From Rhizophagus clarus (Eukaryota; Glomeromycota; Glomeromycetes; Glomerales; Glomeraceae): a stretch of 64,000 nt of DNA. Positions 10,720-22,913 of the stretch are shown here, in pieces. Both the position numbers and the translations under genes were made by a program. Each line of letters opens with the position of its first letter. The stretch's first letter is position 1. The stretch is from NCBI GenBank assembly GCA_015698045.1, contig BLAL01000324.1, positions 1,138,501 to 1,202,500 on the forward strand, given 5' to 3'. The notes under the pieces are model-generated. The model searched no databases and had not been told where the DNA came from. It saw nothing but the letters and a program-made list of their open reading frames with translations.

Positions 10720-13095
10720 ATGACCAAACGAAAATCTGGTAAGTTAGTAAAAATTCGTAAAAAAATTTCTGCTCATTTTGAACAAATTTTCATTATAAAA
10801 TTAATTATACTTGAAGAATGATAGTATACTATATAATCGTTATTTCATATGTTTTATTAACTAAAATTCTCTAACATTTGAAATATCAAAATTTTAACCA
10901 ATTTTATTATATTGTTCATATTGTTTTTCATCTAGGTTATTCAAGTAATGAAACAACATCAAAAACTAGAGAGACTCGAAGTCCCTATAAAAAATAAGTG
11001 TCCGGATAATGTCCAGAAAATGTCCGGAAAAAAATTCTAAAATATTGTCCAGAAATTCTGGACACTGTGTGTCCGGAAACTGTTCCGAAAACACTGCATT
11101 TTCGGGATATTAGGAATTTGTCCTGAAATTGTCCAGAAATGTATTTTCGTAAAATTTTGCCACAAAAGATGATCAATGGATAGATGATCATCATTATTCC
11201 TTAACCCAAAATTTTTATATCATAGATATATAGTATTTTTGCCTGCTCTGCAATTTTAATTAGTACGACAGAAAAGGTTTTGAATGTCAGTTTTGTGCTT
11301 TTTGCATTTTTTTACAAAATTAATTTATCCTTTTTTGGAAATAGTATCCAGAATTTGTCCTGAACTTTTTCATGTCCGGAATTTGTCTATCTGGTTTTTT
11401 TACTATGTCCAGAATTTGTCCAGGTTTAACTGTCCAGAATTTGTCCAAAATTTTATACCGAACAAATACTGGACGAATTCAGGACAAAGTTAGGACATGT
11501 CAAAATTTTAAGTATCAGAAGTGTTTCAGACATGTACCAAAAAAGTGGACATTTTCCGGACACATCAGATTTATTCCGGACATTTTCCAGACATTTTTGA
11601 TAACATTTTCCGGACATTTATTTTTTATAGGGAGTTCAAGTCAAAAAAAAACAAAGGAACAGGAGGATGTTACGATATTAGAAAATTCAAGTTCAACTTT
11701 GGCAACAAATGTTCCCACAAGAATGACGCGAAAATCAAATCAAAAAAACCAAAAGCAACAGGAGAATACTATTGCGTTGGAAAATTCAAGATCATCTTTG
11801 GTAACAAACATTCCAGAGAAAACAATGCGAAAATCAAATCAAAAGAAGGATGATCCAACTTCTACAACAAACATTCCAGCAAAGACAACACAAAAATTAA
11901 ATAAAAAAAATCGTAAGCAGGAAAATGATACTATTGATGTGGAGAATCCAACTTCAACTCCAATTCCAAAAAAACTATTAAAAACAACACTAAAAGTAAA
12001 AGAACAAGAAGCTCAGCAGTGGGAAGGTTCAAATAATATTGAAACTGTAAGTCCAACTCCTGCGCAAGAACCATCAGAAGATTCTTTATCAAATGATAGT
12101 GAAGGTCAATGGGAATCATCTGAATATGTATCATCAGATGATGAAACTAGTAATCATCAAATATTTTCTGCCGCTGGAACTTCGAATTCTTCTGTAATGT
12201 TAATTCCTTCTAGTCAAATGCAATCTTCACAAAAAAGTTCTTGTGTGCAAGAATTGTTCCAAAAGAAATCTAAAAAAATACAGAAAATTGTGGATATTGC
12301 TGTTGAAGATAATTTACAGTCGAAGCGACCAATTCAATTTCAAAACATGTCAAATGAATTCGAAATTGCTTACTGGCTGGCCCACCACAAAAGAATTCTG
12401 GATTTGGCAATAAACATCCAAAATGGAATGATGACTGGTACTGATGAAGAATATGAAACAACTTCAACATCTACTTCATCATCACATGCCTTAGCAAAAC
12501 TTTCCTTCGAATCTGTATCAACAACACCTATAGTGATCGATCAGGTAATTTAAATTTGATGTTGCAAAAATCACATAAAACTAAGTTATTAATTATGTTT
12601 TAAAATTAGCATGTTAGATATCAATTACAAGAAGAATGTAAAGCACTTTTTCTTAGAACATGAAATAATACGACAGAATTATATGAAGAGCTAATTGTCC
12701 GAGTATGCAAAATCAGTAAAACTGACGCAAGATTAGGAAGTTTGGTTAAAGATGTTGGTGGGTGGTTCAATACTTACCGATTACCGATACAAATTCCACA
12801 TGTCTGTTGTAAAGCTTGTGAATGAATTCAAAATGGTATATGAAAGGTTTGTATTCAATATATTATTAATCACTATTTTTCTTTTATGAACTATTATTGA
12901 TAAATATTATTAAATAGGGTGGAAGAGCCGTATAATGAATTAAAGGAATTTCTCACTGATGATGTGTGGAAGCAATTACTTCAACTGCATTTAAAAGCGA
13001 CTGATTTGGTAAAGTTAAGAAAGGATATCACAATTATCACCAATCTTGATGTATTTGTTCACAAGTTGTTAAAACGTCCTTATTGCTCAAAATGA
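10720..13095 (+). pseudogene. Second gene of the transposon, unknown function, split by a nested MITE
   Basis: The inferred exons are 10720-10738 (starting MTKRKS, GTAAGT donor), 10936-12544 (containing the MITE at 10983-11632), 12610-12846 and 12918-13095. Donors and acceptors are in matching phase: CAG|GTAATT to TAG|CAT is phase 0, and AAAG|GTTTGT to TAG|G restores an arginine. The middle is low-complexity Ser/Thr/Gln/Lys text with a repeated block (TLATNVPTRMTRKSNQKN, then SLVTNIPEKTMRKSNQKK). The C-terminal part is folded-looking, with EFEIAYWLAHHKRILDLAI, VKDVGGWFNTYR and DDVWKQLLQLHLKATDLVK. Removing the MITE with one AGT copy leaves the frame open across the insertion. Independent damage is a TGA after LFLRT (about 12661) and a frameshift near 12780. 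It was probably an accessory protein of the element; no family is recognised. Confidence 0.6.
10983..11632. mobile_element. CACTA-like MITE, 650 bp, 3-bp target duplication AGT
   Basis: The termini are inverted copies: left CCCTATAAAAAATAAGTGTC, right read inverted CCCTATAAAAAATAAATGTC. AGT flanks both sides (10980-10982 and 11633-11635). The interior is packed with short subterminal repeats of the form TGTCCGGAA, TGTCCAGAA and TTTGTCC in both orientations, as in CACTA elements, where they bind transposase. No transposase is encoded. A long frame across it is fortuitous. Confidence 0.85.
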
Positions 13096-13679
13096 TAAAG
13101 AAGACACTTAATCTATAATAAAGACATGTGATGAATATACCATCGACTTAAAGATTTCAACTAAACTCGGAATAGTAAAATCATTACCAGTGCGTGAACT
13201 TTTAATATGCTAGGGTATGCAATATGACAAATCCAAAATGTTTGTAGGAATAATTGCTTTCAACAAGGGCGTTAACTAGCCACACAGAAGTGTATAAACG
13301 AGCATAAAATTAAGAAAAAGTAAAAAAAATTGAAAATTGTTGCATGTCACAATTATTGGATGCACAGCTTTTTTTATATATTTATAATTTTTTTTTTTCC
13401 TTTATTAATATTATGATTCATCTGAAAATCACGATTATGCACCATAAAACAGTACAACCAATCCACAAAAATACAAAAAAATTATATGCAGATACAGGAA
13501 CAGTAAAAATCATCACAACTATCCTATACCTATCTATTCTCATTAAAACTTACAACTATTGTCATCGGGCCTAGAAATTTTGACCTTTTCTTTTCCCATC
13601 GCTCTTCGCTAACTTACCCGATCAACACTATCAGTTTTTTTTTCATCACGTGATTTTTCGTAAACAAATCTTTTGATGC

Positions 13680-14250
13680 TGATGATTTATCCACATTTTG
13701 GAGACAGACTTCAAACTCTTGATTCATTTTAACGAATTCCTTGGCATCTGGACTGAGTGTTGATTTCTTCTGGTCTTATGTTACTAGCTTTGCATTAATA
13801 AGTTTCATATACTAGAATTATTAAATTCATACCGGCCTTTTTCACCAAAAAGCTCATCCCAACTCTTTAAAATTAACATTTTATCTCTATCCTCATAATC
13901 TGCTAAGTCTAGAATTGCTTTCATAACCTATTTTCATTTTAAAAATATAATATTAGTTGCATTTCCTGTAGACTCGAATTATTTTTCCAAATATGGAACC
14001 TGCGGCATCACATTCTTATTTGATGAAGTCCAATTCTTTGTCTCTTTCTAATGGTGCTTTAATCTCTTTTGATGCTTGCCAGAAAAACTTATCTCAGATG
14101 TCCTTCATGGTAGTTTACCATCGAACTATTTTGATAATATTCGGTCTTTTTTGGCCTCATTGCGTTAAGAACCATATCACACTTCCGCCAATGAAACTTT
14201 TTTCCACTTCCTTTGTCAAATGTAATTTGGCTTTAACGGATTTATATTTA
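13680..14250 (-). pseudogene. Decayed coding stretch of unknown family inside the transposon
   Basis: The reverse strand carries protein-like text in shifting frames. About 14110-14010 gives KFFWQASKEIKAPLERDKEL. About 13925-13820 gives ILDLADYEDRDKMLILKSWD followed by ELFGEKGRYEFNNSS. About 13760-13685 gives SPDAKEFVKMNQEFEVCLQN. Stops and frameshifts separate them. It lies between the plus-strand element gene and the right transposon end, so it may be a third element gene or captured host sequence. No family recognised. Confidence 0.4.
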
Positions 14251-14929
14251 TAAGCTGTTTATGTATATAAATAACCTTCTTGTTATTTATTATTCCGAAA
14301 TTATAAATAATATATGTACAAATTGTATATGGGTTGATCACCAGCAGATAAGTGAATGAATCATCATTATTTCGCAATGATGAACCTTAAAAGGAACCAA
14401 CTTTTAAGGTTAAGTAATTCATTATCTTAATTGTGCGCGGCTATTCAGTTCATGTAAAATTAGTACACAAATTAATATTGATAACATTGATTTTTCCTTA
14501 AGAATAAGTCTCCAATAATAACCTATATGACAATATTATTGGCATTAAGTAACTGTCAGATTATTGATACAGTATACATTTATAAAATATTATAGTGGTA
14601 TTTCCATAAGATTATAGTAACGTGTATAACATATTAAAAATATATTTCTGTATATTGATATGTTTTTTAATTCGACCATTGCAGTATTTTATTAAAGTGC
14701 ATCTTAAACTTAGCTTCTAACATATGCAAAAGATATTTTAGATATATCTTATATATATTTTAAAAATATTATATTTTTATTACATACATTGAAATATTTT
14801 GTCCATGTGTTGAGTATATAACCGCTATCTATTGCTATATATCAACAATATGTTTATCGTATTTTTCAAAATTGGCATGTTTCAGCAAAGAATTTGCCGG
14901 TCATATCCAAAAGTGGATAGATGAATTTT

Positions 14930-16470
14930 TAAAAACCTTTTTTTTTTAACGCAGCAATATTATTTATTTTGAATGAATTTCACGTTATTATTTATCTTAA
15001 TAAACATACACCTTAAATTTGTATTTACACACGTTATTTACGATCTACTATAATCAAATACTTGAATTATAAATGTTGAACATTTCGGGGAGCTTTCTTT
15101 AAATCATTACTTACTTTATCGAATTAGTGTGATCAGGTGATTTGTTGATCAATTAAATAAAACATCGAAAACTACTGAAAACAATTAGAATACCGCTTAT
15201 TTGCACTATCAAAGACACCAAAAAAAATGATTATAAATTTTTTTTTTTTTTTAAAAAAAAAAAGAATTTCGTCCTTTTATTTCATTTAAAAATACTTCTA
15301 AGAATATTTTTATTTAGAAAATAATCCGAATAAACATTTTTTTTTTCCTATTACTATTTCTAGCTCTAGTTCTTTTTTATTAACCTCTAAAACTTTAAGA
15401 ATAAAAGTCAGAGAAGCTTTAAGAAATACTATTCTTTCTAAGTCCTCTGCCTAAAAACTCAGGAGTAAACAGGTAATATTTGTTATTTTATTTTATTGTT
15501 TTTGACTACTTTTTTCGTTTTTAACTATTTTTTACTTAACTAATTTTTTTTTTTTCATTTAGATAAATACATGAAAATCATTTGATCTGTGTAATACTAA
15601 GCCACCGTTGTATAACTTTCATTAATACTTTTTATTCGTTTTTTACTGTAGCTTATAAACCGATTCCTAACCGATTCCTAAAAAAACAGATTCCTAAAGA
15701 CCGATTCCTAAAGATTCTAATAACTTTAATCAAGTAGTAAACCGAGAATTATTTTTTTGTAGTCTTAAAATCAATAAAGCGCCGATCACACTAATTCGAA
15801 AACGGCAATAATCCAACCATATTCAACCATATTATATTGAATTACATAATTGCCCCGCTTTTTTTTATAGTTACACTAGTAAATTATACTCGTATTGTTC
15901 GTATTTATTTTCTGATAGAATATAGATTCTATAAAAAAAAAGAATAAAAAAAAAATTCTTTCAAATTTACGCCAATGTGAATTAGATCTTCCAATGATAT
16001 TGAATGTTTTTTTTTTATAATTATTAATAAATTCTTGGTTAGAACCTGTTTGAATCAAGCAAAACTCATTTGCTGTAGAATGATTTTATAAAGATCATGC
16101 AACAAATTCCTTGGCATGTTTCACATATTTGAATTTGGGACTCCGTTGTTTGATATCTTTAAAAAAAAAAAATAAAAAAAATATTCTTTATAATTCTATT
16201 GTCCGAAAAGTCCCATTTTCGTCGATCCTCCATTTTCTTTTGTATTTTCATATAAATGATAACTCTTTTTAAACCAAAGACAGATGAGATGGCCTTTCGG
16301 CTTATTACATGATTTTTCTAATAATACATTCGTAAAAAAAAATTATAGTAATATTACTAATAAATAATATCTAATTCCAAGTAAATATTATTTTTTCATG
16401 ATGATACTGCGCACGTGATGAATTTTCATAATACGTAGAAAAATATGTTTCGCTCCGGACAATTAATAAG
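14930..16470. other. Gene-poor AT-rich stretch with homopolymer runs
   Basis: No coding signal recognised. It contains a T15/A12 palindromic tract (15238-15264) and a local repeat of ACCGATTCCTAA (about 15658-15715, four imperfect copies). Confidence 0.5.
15238..15264. repeat. T(n)A(n) palindromic tract
   Basis: Fifteen T followed by twelve A. The same T(12-14)A(11-13) design occurs three more times at 47.4-48.8 kb. Confidence 0.8.
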
Positions 16471-16479
16471 TTTCAGATG

Positions 16480-16573
16480 CTAGTACTACCTGAAGTACCC
16501 GGTTCTTTTACAATTTACCCAGTTTAAAATTTGAATAATACCCCGGGTACAATTTCCATCCTAACAGTACTAG
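16480..16573. mobile_element. Short inverted-repeat element (MITE candidate)
   Basis: It begins CTAGTACT and ends AGTACTAG, with internal GTACCCGG and CCCCGGGTAC segments also facing each other, making a 94-bp fold-back. No clear target duplication. Confidence 0.4.
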
Positions 16574-16579
16574 AAGGAT

Positions 16580-17120
16580 TTAATATACGAGAATTTAAAT
16601 TTGATTTATAATAATTATTAAATATGCTGAATTTTAAATATTGAATAAATAAATCTACATATTGCATATTCGATGTATTTGAGATCTGGGGGGAATACTA
16701 TAGGCAGTGCTAGACGGTATATTAAAAACTCCTGAAAAACTGCAATTCAGATTTGCTGCACGCGATTTATTAATTCTGGTCTGAACTATAAATTTTTTGG
16801 TTAGAGAATTTAGATTTTCGCGGATCAGCTTAATATTTCATAGCGGCTAAAGTAATTATATTTTAAAACAAGAAAAATTCGAAATATTGAAAATAAATAA
16901 ACTTGAAGAAAAGATAATTTATGATGGATAAATTTTGTTTTAAAAATATTCATTTTTTTTTATGGTGCAGAAAATTCCAAAGACCAGTCTACTGTTTAAT
17001 TCATCGTTTAAATATTTGAATAAAACATTTTCTTGGCCGCCAAATCAAAGATACGTTTTAATCAGTTTGTTTATTTTAATAATAACGAATAATAATAAAT
17101 AAAAATAATAAATAAAAATA
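16580..17120. other. No gene recognised
   Basis: AT-rich sequence with no coding or repeat structure beyond simple AATAAT runs at its end. Confidence 0.4.
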
Positions 17121-17125
17121 TATTT

Positions 17126-17440
17126 ATACTAAATTTATCTACGATTGAAAAACATAGAGGAACCATCTAAATTCTAAATTTTCACGAGAACGAAAGAAAT
17201 TAAATAAATTTAGTACATTAAAAAAATATATATATAAATGTTCAGTGGATAAAAAATGTATATATACATACATACATATATATATATATATTATGTATAT
17301 AATATATATTCATATACTAAATTTATCTACGATTGAAAAACATAGAAGAACTATCTAAATTCTAACATTTTTCATGAGAACGAAAAAAATTAAATAAATT
17401 TAGTACATTAAGAAAAAATATATAAATGTTCAGCGGGTAA
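17126..17440. repeat. Direct duplication of about 125 bp separated by (TA)n
   Basis: Copies at 17126-17250 and 17313-17440 share ACTAAATTTATCTACGATTG, AAATAAATTTAGTACATTA and AAATGTTCAGNGG, about 187 bp apart. Each copy is followed by an AT dinucleotide microsatellite (about 17257-17312 and 17441-17485), as if the microsatellite was duplicated along with it. Confidence 0.85.
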
Positions 17441-17489
17441 TATATATATATATATATATATATAATGTATATATTATATATTTAAAAAA

Positions 17490-20400
17490 ATAAAATAAAA
17501 TAAAATAAAAAAAAGGAAAAATGGAATGTTTTAATTTCGAGCTTTAACAAATTTAACGGGTGTTGTTATACGTAAAAATTATGTACGAATCTCACATTTT
17601 CTTACTTATATACGAATGAATTTCGTTTAAACGTCTCTTAAATTTGAATTAACTAGATTATAAAAATAGAAATTAGTAATTGAAAAATTTTCACGATTTG
17701 TAATTTTCTTAATTCGTTTAACTAACCGGTTTGTTTGGTTTATTTTAGACTGAATCATAATGATTTGTAATTTTTTTAGTAACTTAACGTATGCTTAGGG
17801 TTAATATTCATAATGAAGGTGTCGGAGCTTAATATAATGTTCTTATTAATGAATTTTTTTCAAGACGACTAAATTACAGCTGTTTTTATATTTAAAAATT
17901 GAGTTTGCGCAGCATTATGATCTATCCTCATACTGTTGACATTTTAAGTAAGCTATTGTTATTTCACCACTTTACTGATCAATGAAACGTAAGGGGTTGA
18001 CGCGTTCATCTTTGTCCAGAAATCTTTTACAAAGAGAAAAGTTCTTGGCACAATCATTTTATGATGGAACATGAATAGGGAGTCAATAATGATACATTTA
18101 TTCAAATTGAGAAAATATCGAAATAATAATTGCAAAAACATCTTATTTTATTATTAAAATAGAGATAAAATATACTGTATATTTATTTATATATGCGTAT
18201 TGTGTAAGTATACATTTTTGTATTAAAAAAAGAATAATCAGTATCGAGAATAGTTTTCCATGTAAAGTAAAAAAAAAGTTGCATTTTTCAAAAATAACTT
18301 GGCTGTATTTAGTAATTGATTGAAATATCGTAAATCGACAATTATGATTTGTTGAATGTATGTGAGTATTAATTATATTAATTAGTTTAAAGATAAAATG
18401 AAAAATAGCAATATATATACGACAAAATAGACGGATAATCTAATTTACTCAATCAAATATAAAAAAGTATATATACATATATTTCAATGAAATATACTTA
18501 CAAATCCTGATGTTGATCAATCGGACCCAGAATCAATGGGAAGTAGGAAATTGTGTTTTAAGGAAATTAAAATCAAATAAATTAATTTATCATAAAGATC
18601 TTTTGCAGATCAAGAATGAGATCATAAATTCTCCGATTTCAATTCCCAGTTGAATTTTTCTCTCAAGTAAAGCCTTTACAGACCTTAATTTTTCGAGAAA
18701 AAAAAGAAAAAATCGATCAACGATCGTGTGTCATATAATCTCAACGAATTTCTAAATTTATCTTGGTTTGATTTAAGAACAAGTAATTCTTCAAATACAT
18801 GATTTGAAGCAAGTGTCGTAAGTTATTTTATTAACCAATAAACATCGAAAAAATTAATTATGTACAGATGTGTTACGTGTGTGATATTCGTGAAGATCGA
18901 CAATTCTGTTACAGTAAAATAATTCCTCCTTTGCATAGCGAATCATATTTCCTTTTATTTGATAAAATAAAATTTTGTGCCAAGATTTTCTAATTTAATG
19001 TTATTATTAATGAAATTGTCGTAGATTTTTACGTGAATTCTTTGCCAAGATATTGAATTAGTTGGCTTTTGTAGTTTCTCCGGCAATCATTCTAATCACT
19101 ATGATACCTATGTACGATTTTCGCTTTATCTTCGAAATTGCGCAATATGCATTTTCTATTGTATAAATACGACCAAATCAATTATAAAAAAAATTATAAT
19201 TTATTTATTTATTTTTTTTGTATATAGTTAAGTAGATAAATAAAATAAATTCAATTATTACCCGAAGGGAAGTTCTAACAATTAGAAATATACTAATACC
19301 AAAATTTTATCGAATTTTAATTTTGAGACACCAATTAACCTCCTTAATAAAAGAAAATGTTTGTTTGTCCATATGAATTTCAAAATTTCATTGATGCAAC
19401 TTAATCTTCCATGCACAAGATAATTCGTACACCGAAATAAAGAATTGATAAATTAATCGCTGTTTTAGAAGTTGAAAAATTAGATGTCTGTAATTAAATA
19501 TTGAAACAAAATTAATTACAAAGAAACAAAATTAATTTAATTTAAAAATACAACAATACATTATTACCTTTATTACTATTTTTACGAATCAAGTACGATG
19601 AATGATCAGCCAAATAAAATTGGAAACCATAATTAAAATCAAATGAGAGGAACGATCATTTATCTAGTAAAATTACGCAGGAGTTGAATTATTTTTTTTT
19701 TTTGAGTTGCAGTTCCATTATCACGAAATATAATATTTGTCATATTGATACATTTGAAAGTCACTTGACGAGTTTTGCCAGTTACTAATAAATTGGTAAT
19801 GAAGATTTGTAACATATCAGTACATAATACATTTTAATTTGGTGAGCGTATATATATTAAGAAAAGTGGGTTATTTGCTAAATTGTTTTTATTTTTATTC
19901 TTATTTTGTTTTTTATTTTTTATTTTTATTTTTTTTTTTTTGGTAAAGTTTTTTAGTACTTCACTGATTACAAAATACATTAGTTCCTTTCGTTGACAAT
20001 TTAAAAACGGTAATATACGAGAAAAAGTTATTTAGGAATTAAATTGTCTAAAAATGAATTATGTTTGCTCTTTTAAATACCCTTAATATATGCAGTTGTG
20101 ATATACCAGCAGCTAAATTGTTAATAAATAATAAATTAAAAAAATTTAACGTGTTCAAACTGAGGAGACAAACAAATTAATCAACATTCTGTATAAATAA
20201 TCAGGACACCAAAATCTGTTAAAAAAATATAATATACTTATTGATTTCATGATTTCATATAATTTTTTTAAAAAAAAATAATTTTATTTGAAATTTTATA
20301 GTCAATAGACTATGAGAAAAATACGTTTCGTCTAAAAAAAAAGAAATAATTGAAACGTTAAGTAATGTTTCGTTAAATATCAAAAAGAAATGATACCTAC

Positions 20401-20840
20401 CAATTTTCCCATTGAGGTCAGAGGCTCTTTTGAAATGGAGGTGAGGTGTTGGTTTTTTTTTTATTGTTTATTGTTTTTTTTTTCGTCTTTAATACTAATT
20501 TTTCTTTTTTTCTAAGTTTGTCTTTACCTTTCAGACGTGAGATTTCAGTTTAAGGAAAAAGAAAGGATGCGTTAAGTTTAAAAAGTATAGCAGAGTATAT
20601 ATTTATTTATAGATGGCCGATCATTAAACATTACCTGTATCACATGATTTCATATAAATAGGTCATTATATTCATTTATTTTTTTTATTAATTCTCTTAT
20701 AAGTTCATCTTGATTATTAATATACAAATTTTAGTATTTAATCACTAACTTTCGATATATTATTTTCCATGTATTAATACTCATCCAGCAATAAAAAGAA
20801 ATATGCTAGTAAATATAATAATATTTGAGAAAAAGCAAAC
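17490..20840. other. Long gene-poor stretch
   Basis: About 3.3 kb of AT-rich sequence without recognisable coding, RNA or transposon structure. Open frames here are short and lack protein-like composition. Poly(T) and poly(A) runs are frequent (for example 19918-19945 and 20450-20482). Confidence 0.5.
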
Positions 20841-20846
20841 TATAAT

Positions 20847-21832
20847 ATAATGGTGTAGTTAGCCGAAAAATTCAGCCGAAGGCGCAGTAAATTTTCGGCT
20901 AACAACACCCAGCCGAAAAAAATCCTTCCATAATTAACTTCAAATTTCTATTGTAATACAAAAACTATATGAAAAATTAATCTATGTAATACAGAAAATA
21001 GTATTGTTTTAGTTTATAATTCTTTGGTTTTCTTTTTAAAAAATTAATTAGTTTTTATTTTATTTTATTATTTTTTTTTTTTTTTTTTTTTGATTGATTT
21101 AATGATATTTGATCTGTATGCTCAATCATAGTTATGAAAAATTATATTATAGGCGCGGAAAATATTCAATAAAATAGATTTTAAACATAATCAGATAATT
21201 TTATTTTTAGTGAGCTTTTTTTTTTTTTTGTTATCAAATTTGCTAAATTTACTGAAATTCTTTACTCAATTATGGATTCAGTTCTTGCCAAACTAAACTA
21301 GAAAATTCCTTGACAAATTACCAAGTTTAAGTGAGATTGTACCTTATGGACAATGACGCAAATTTTATCTCATGATCTTTCATGTGTAAGTATTCATATG
21401 TCAGAGGATGACCATGGGTGAATGAGGTTGTTTATTATTACCAGATGAATTTAATTACTATACAGTATATGTATCAATACAACTGCTGATTATTTTTTTA
21501 TTCATGAAAATTCTTTATCAACACAACTTCGTCTATCTACAACACTAGAGTTGATAGCATATGCTTATGAATATCTTGCCTTAGAAATTCTTGAAAAGAT
21601 TATTCATATTCAGATAAAGAGTTTTTGAGCAAATAATAACAGATATTAATTGAATAATAGTATAATTGAAATAAATTATTGTTAAAATTTATTATAGCTT
21701 AAATAAAGTAAAAATTTATTATAAAATTTATTATATTTTATTATTAGTATGTAAATTAATAAATTTTAAAATATTAATTTAAAGCTAATAAATTTATAAA
21801 ATCATCATATTTTCGGCTAACTACACCATTAT
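20847..21832. mobile_element. Terminal-inverted-repeat element, about 986 bp, non-autonomous
   Basis: Left end 20847 reads ATAATGGTGTAGTTAGCCGA. The right end, ending at 21832, is its exact reverse complement (TCGGCTAACTACACCATTAT). A second stub, CTAACTACACCATTATA, follows directly at 21833. The left end has a subterminal hairpin made of repeated GCCGAA/TTCGGC units (20862-20920). No transposase frame is present and the target duplication is unclear, so the superfamily is unassigned. Confidence 0.8.
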
Positions 21833-22210
21833 CTAACTACACCATTATAACCATAATTCCTATCTTGTTATAGTTGTCTCACCAGGGGTGCTTTGTCAAC
21901 GGAATTTAGTACATTGATCGCTTAAAAATCTGCTATAAGAAACATATTTCAGATGTTACTGCAATAGGAGGTGATGAAAAATATATATTATTGATAAGGA
22001 ATGTATGGAAGTGTAGGATGATGATAAATAACGAATTTTGATTAAAAAATTGTATATCGTTTGATTGTAAACATGACATTTTCATTTATGACTTTTATTA
22101 AAAATAATTTTCGGATGATCCGGATGTTTATTAAATAAAATAGCGCCAAATCATATGAATATCGTATGAAAGGGATCCATGTAAAATCCCAACAGGCCAA
22201 AATCCCGACA

Positions 22211-22303
22211 GGTACGAAATCCTGACAACTGGCCCTCATTATGCAGAATTATGCAGAGTAACGTGATGCTTTTACCAGCGTTAACGTGTCGGGATTTCGT
22301 ACC
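22211..22303. repeat. Inverted repeat around CCCGACA motifs
   Basis: GGTACGAAATCCTGACA (22211-22227) faces TGTCGGGATTTCGTACC (22287-22303) with one mismatch and a 59-bp loop. The left flank also carries partial copies (AATCCCAACAGG, AATCCCGACAGG). Possibly the core of a small fold-back transposon. Confidence 0.6.
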
Positions 22304-22502
22304 AGTCCCGTATGAAATAACATCATAGGGCAGAATCCAACATTTCGATCGGTATAGGGTTATCTTTATTGTCAAGAAAAAAAATTATAGTGTGAACTAA
22401 TAAACAGAATAAAAAATAGGATTGTGTTGATCTTTACATTTTCGGATTTACCCACAAATTTTAAATAAAACAATATGATATAAGAAAAGAAAAGATTACA
22501 TG

Positions 22503-22652
22503 TAGGGGTGCAGACATTTGCTTTTTTTAGATACGTCACTTAAAAAGTTGTAACCTGTGACGTAACTTAAAATTATATGAATTATTAATAAATTCCTATA
22601 TGAAGACGTTACTGACGTAGAAAAGTCACGTCAGTAATGTCTGCACCTACTA
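22503..22652. mobile_element. hAT-like MITE, 150 bp, 8-bp target duplication ATTACATG
   Basis: Left end TAGGGGTGCAGACATT; right end read inverted TAGTAGGTGCAGACATT. ATTACATG flanks both sides (22495-22502 and 22653-22660). The 8-bp duplication and TAGGG-type tip are hAT hallmarks. Internal TACGTCAC/ACGTCAGTAA repeats face each other. Confidence 0.85.
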
Positions 22653-22913
22653 ATTACATGTGTAAATCATAAATTCGATTAAATAAAATATAGATTAGAT
22701 TTAGAAATACCCCCTTCCTCTTCATTATTTTATTATTTCCCTTTTTGTTACCTTACTAATCTAATAGTAAAAAAAAATAAGACGATTTTTGTATTGAAAG
22801 ATTTGCCTTTCGAAATATATAAATATAACCTTCAAATTCTTACTTTTGAATAACAGATAAAGCTACTACTCAAAAAAAAAAATAAAAAAATCCTCTATAA
22901 CATTCAAATAATC

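Larger units (their letters stand above)
6047..14905. mobile_element. Large Tnp2-type (CACTA-like) DNA transposon, about 8.9 kb, decayed
   Basis: The outer ends form an imperfect inverted repeat. Left 6050-6110 carries TTTTATATGA, CTTTGCTGAAAC and CAATTTCGAAAAATA. The right end read inverted (14905-14843) carries TTTTGGATATGA, CTTTGCTGAAAC and CAATTTTGAAAAATA. The right terminus read inward begins CACTTTTGG, compatible with a CACTA-class tip; the left tip is degraded. Motifs like CATATGTTA recur inside both ends. Inside lie two divergent genes: a Tnp2-type transposase on the minus strand and a second protein on the plus strand. A further decayed minus-strand coding stretch and a nested MITE are also present. 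A convincing 3-bp target duplication was not identified, so the exact ends are approximate. Confidence 0.6.

Noticed and set aside
11372-12553. Long open frame of 393 codons as a single gene
   Set aside because: Its first third lies inside the 650-bp MITE. The real gene uses the 10720 start and reaches this frame only across the MITE.
13993-14253. 86-codon plus-strand frame
   Set aside because: It is the shadow of the decayed minus-strand coding stretch, which reads as better protein text.
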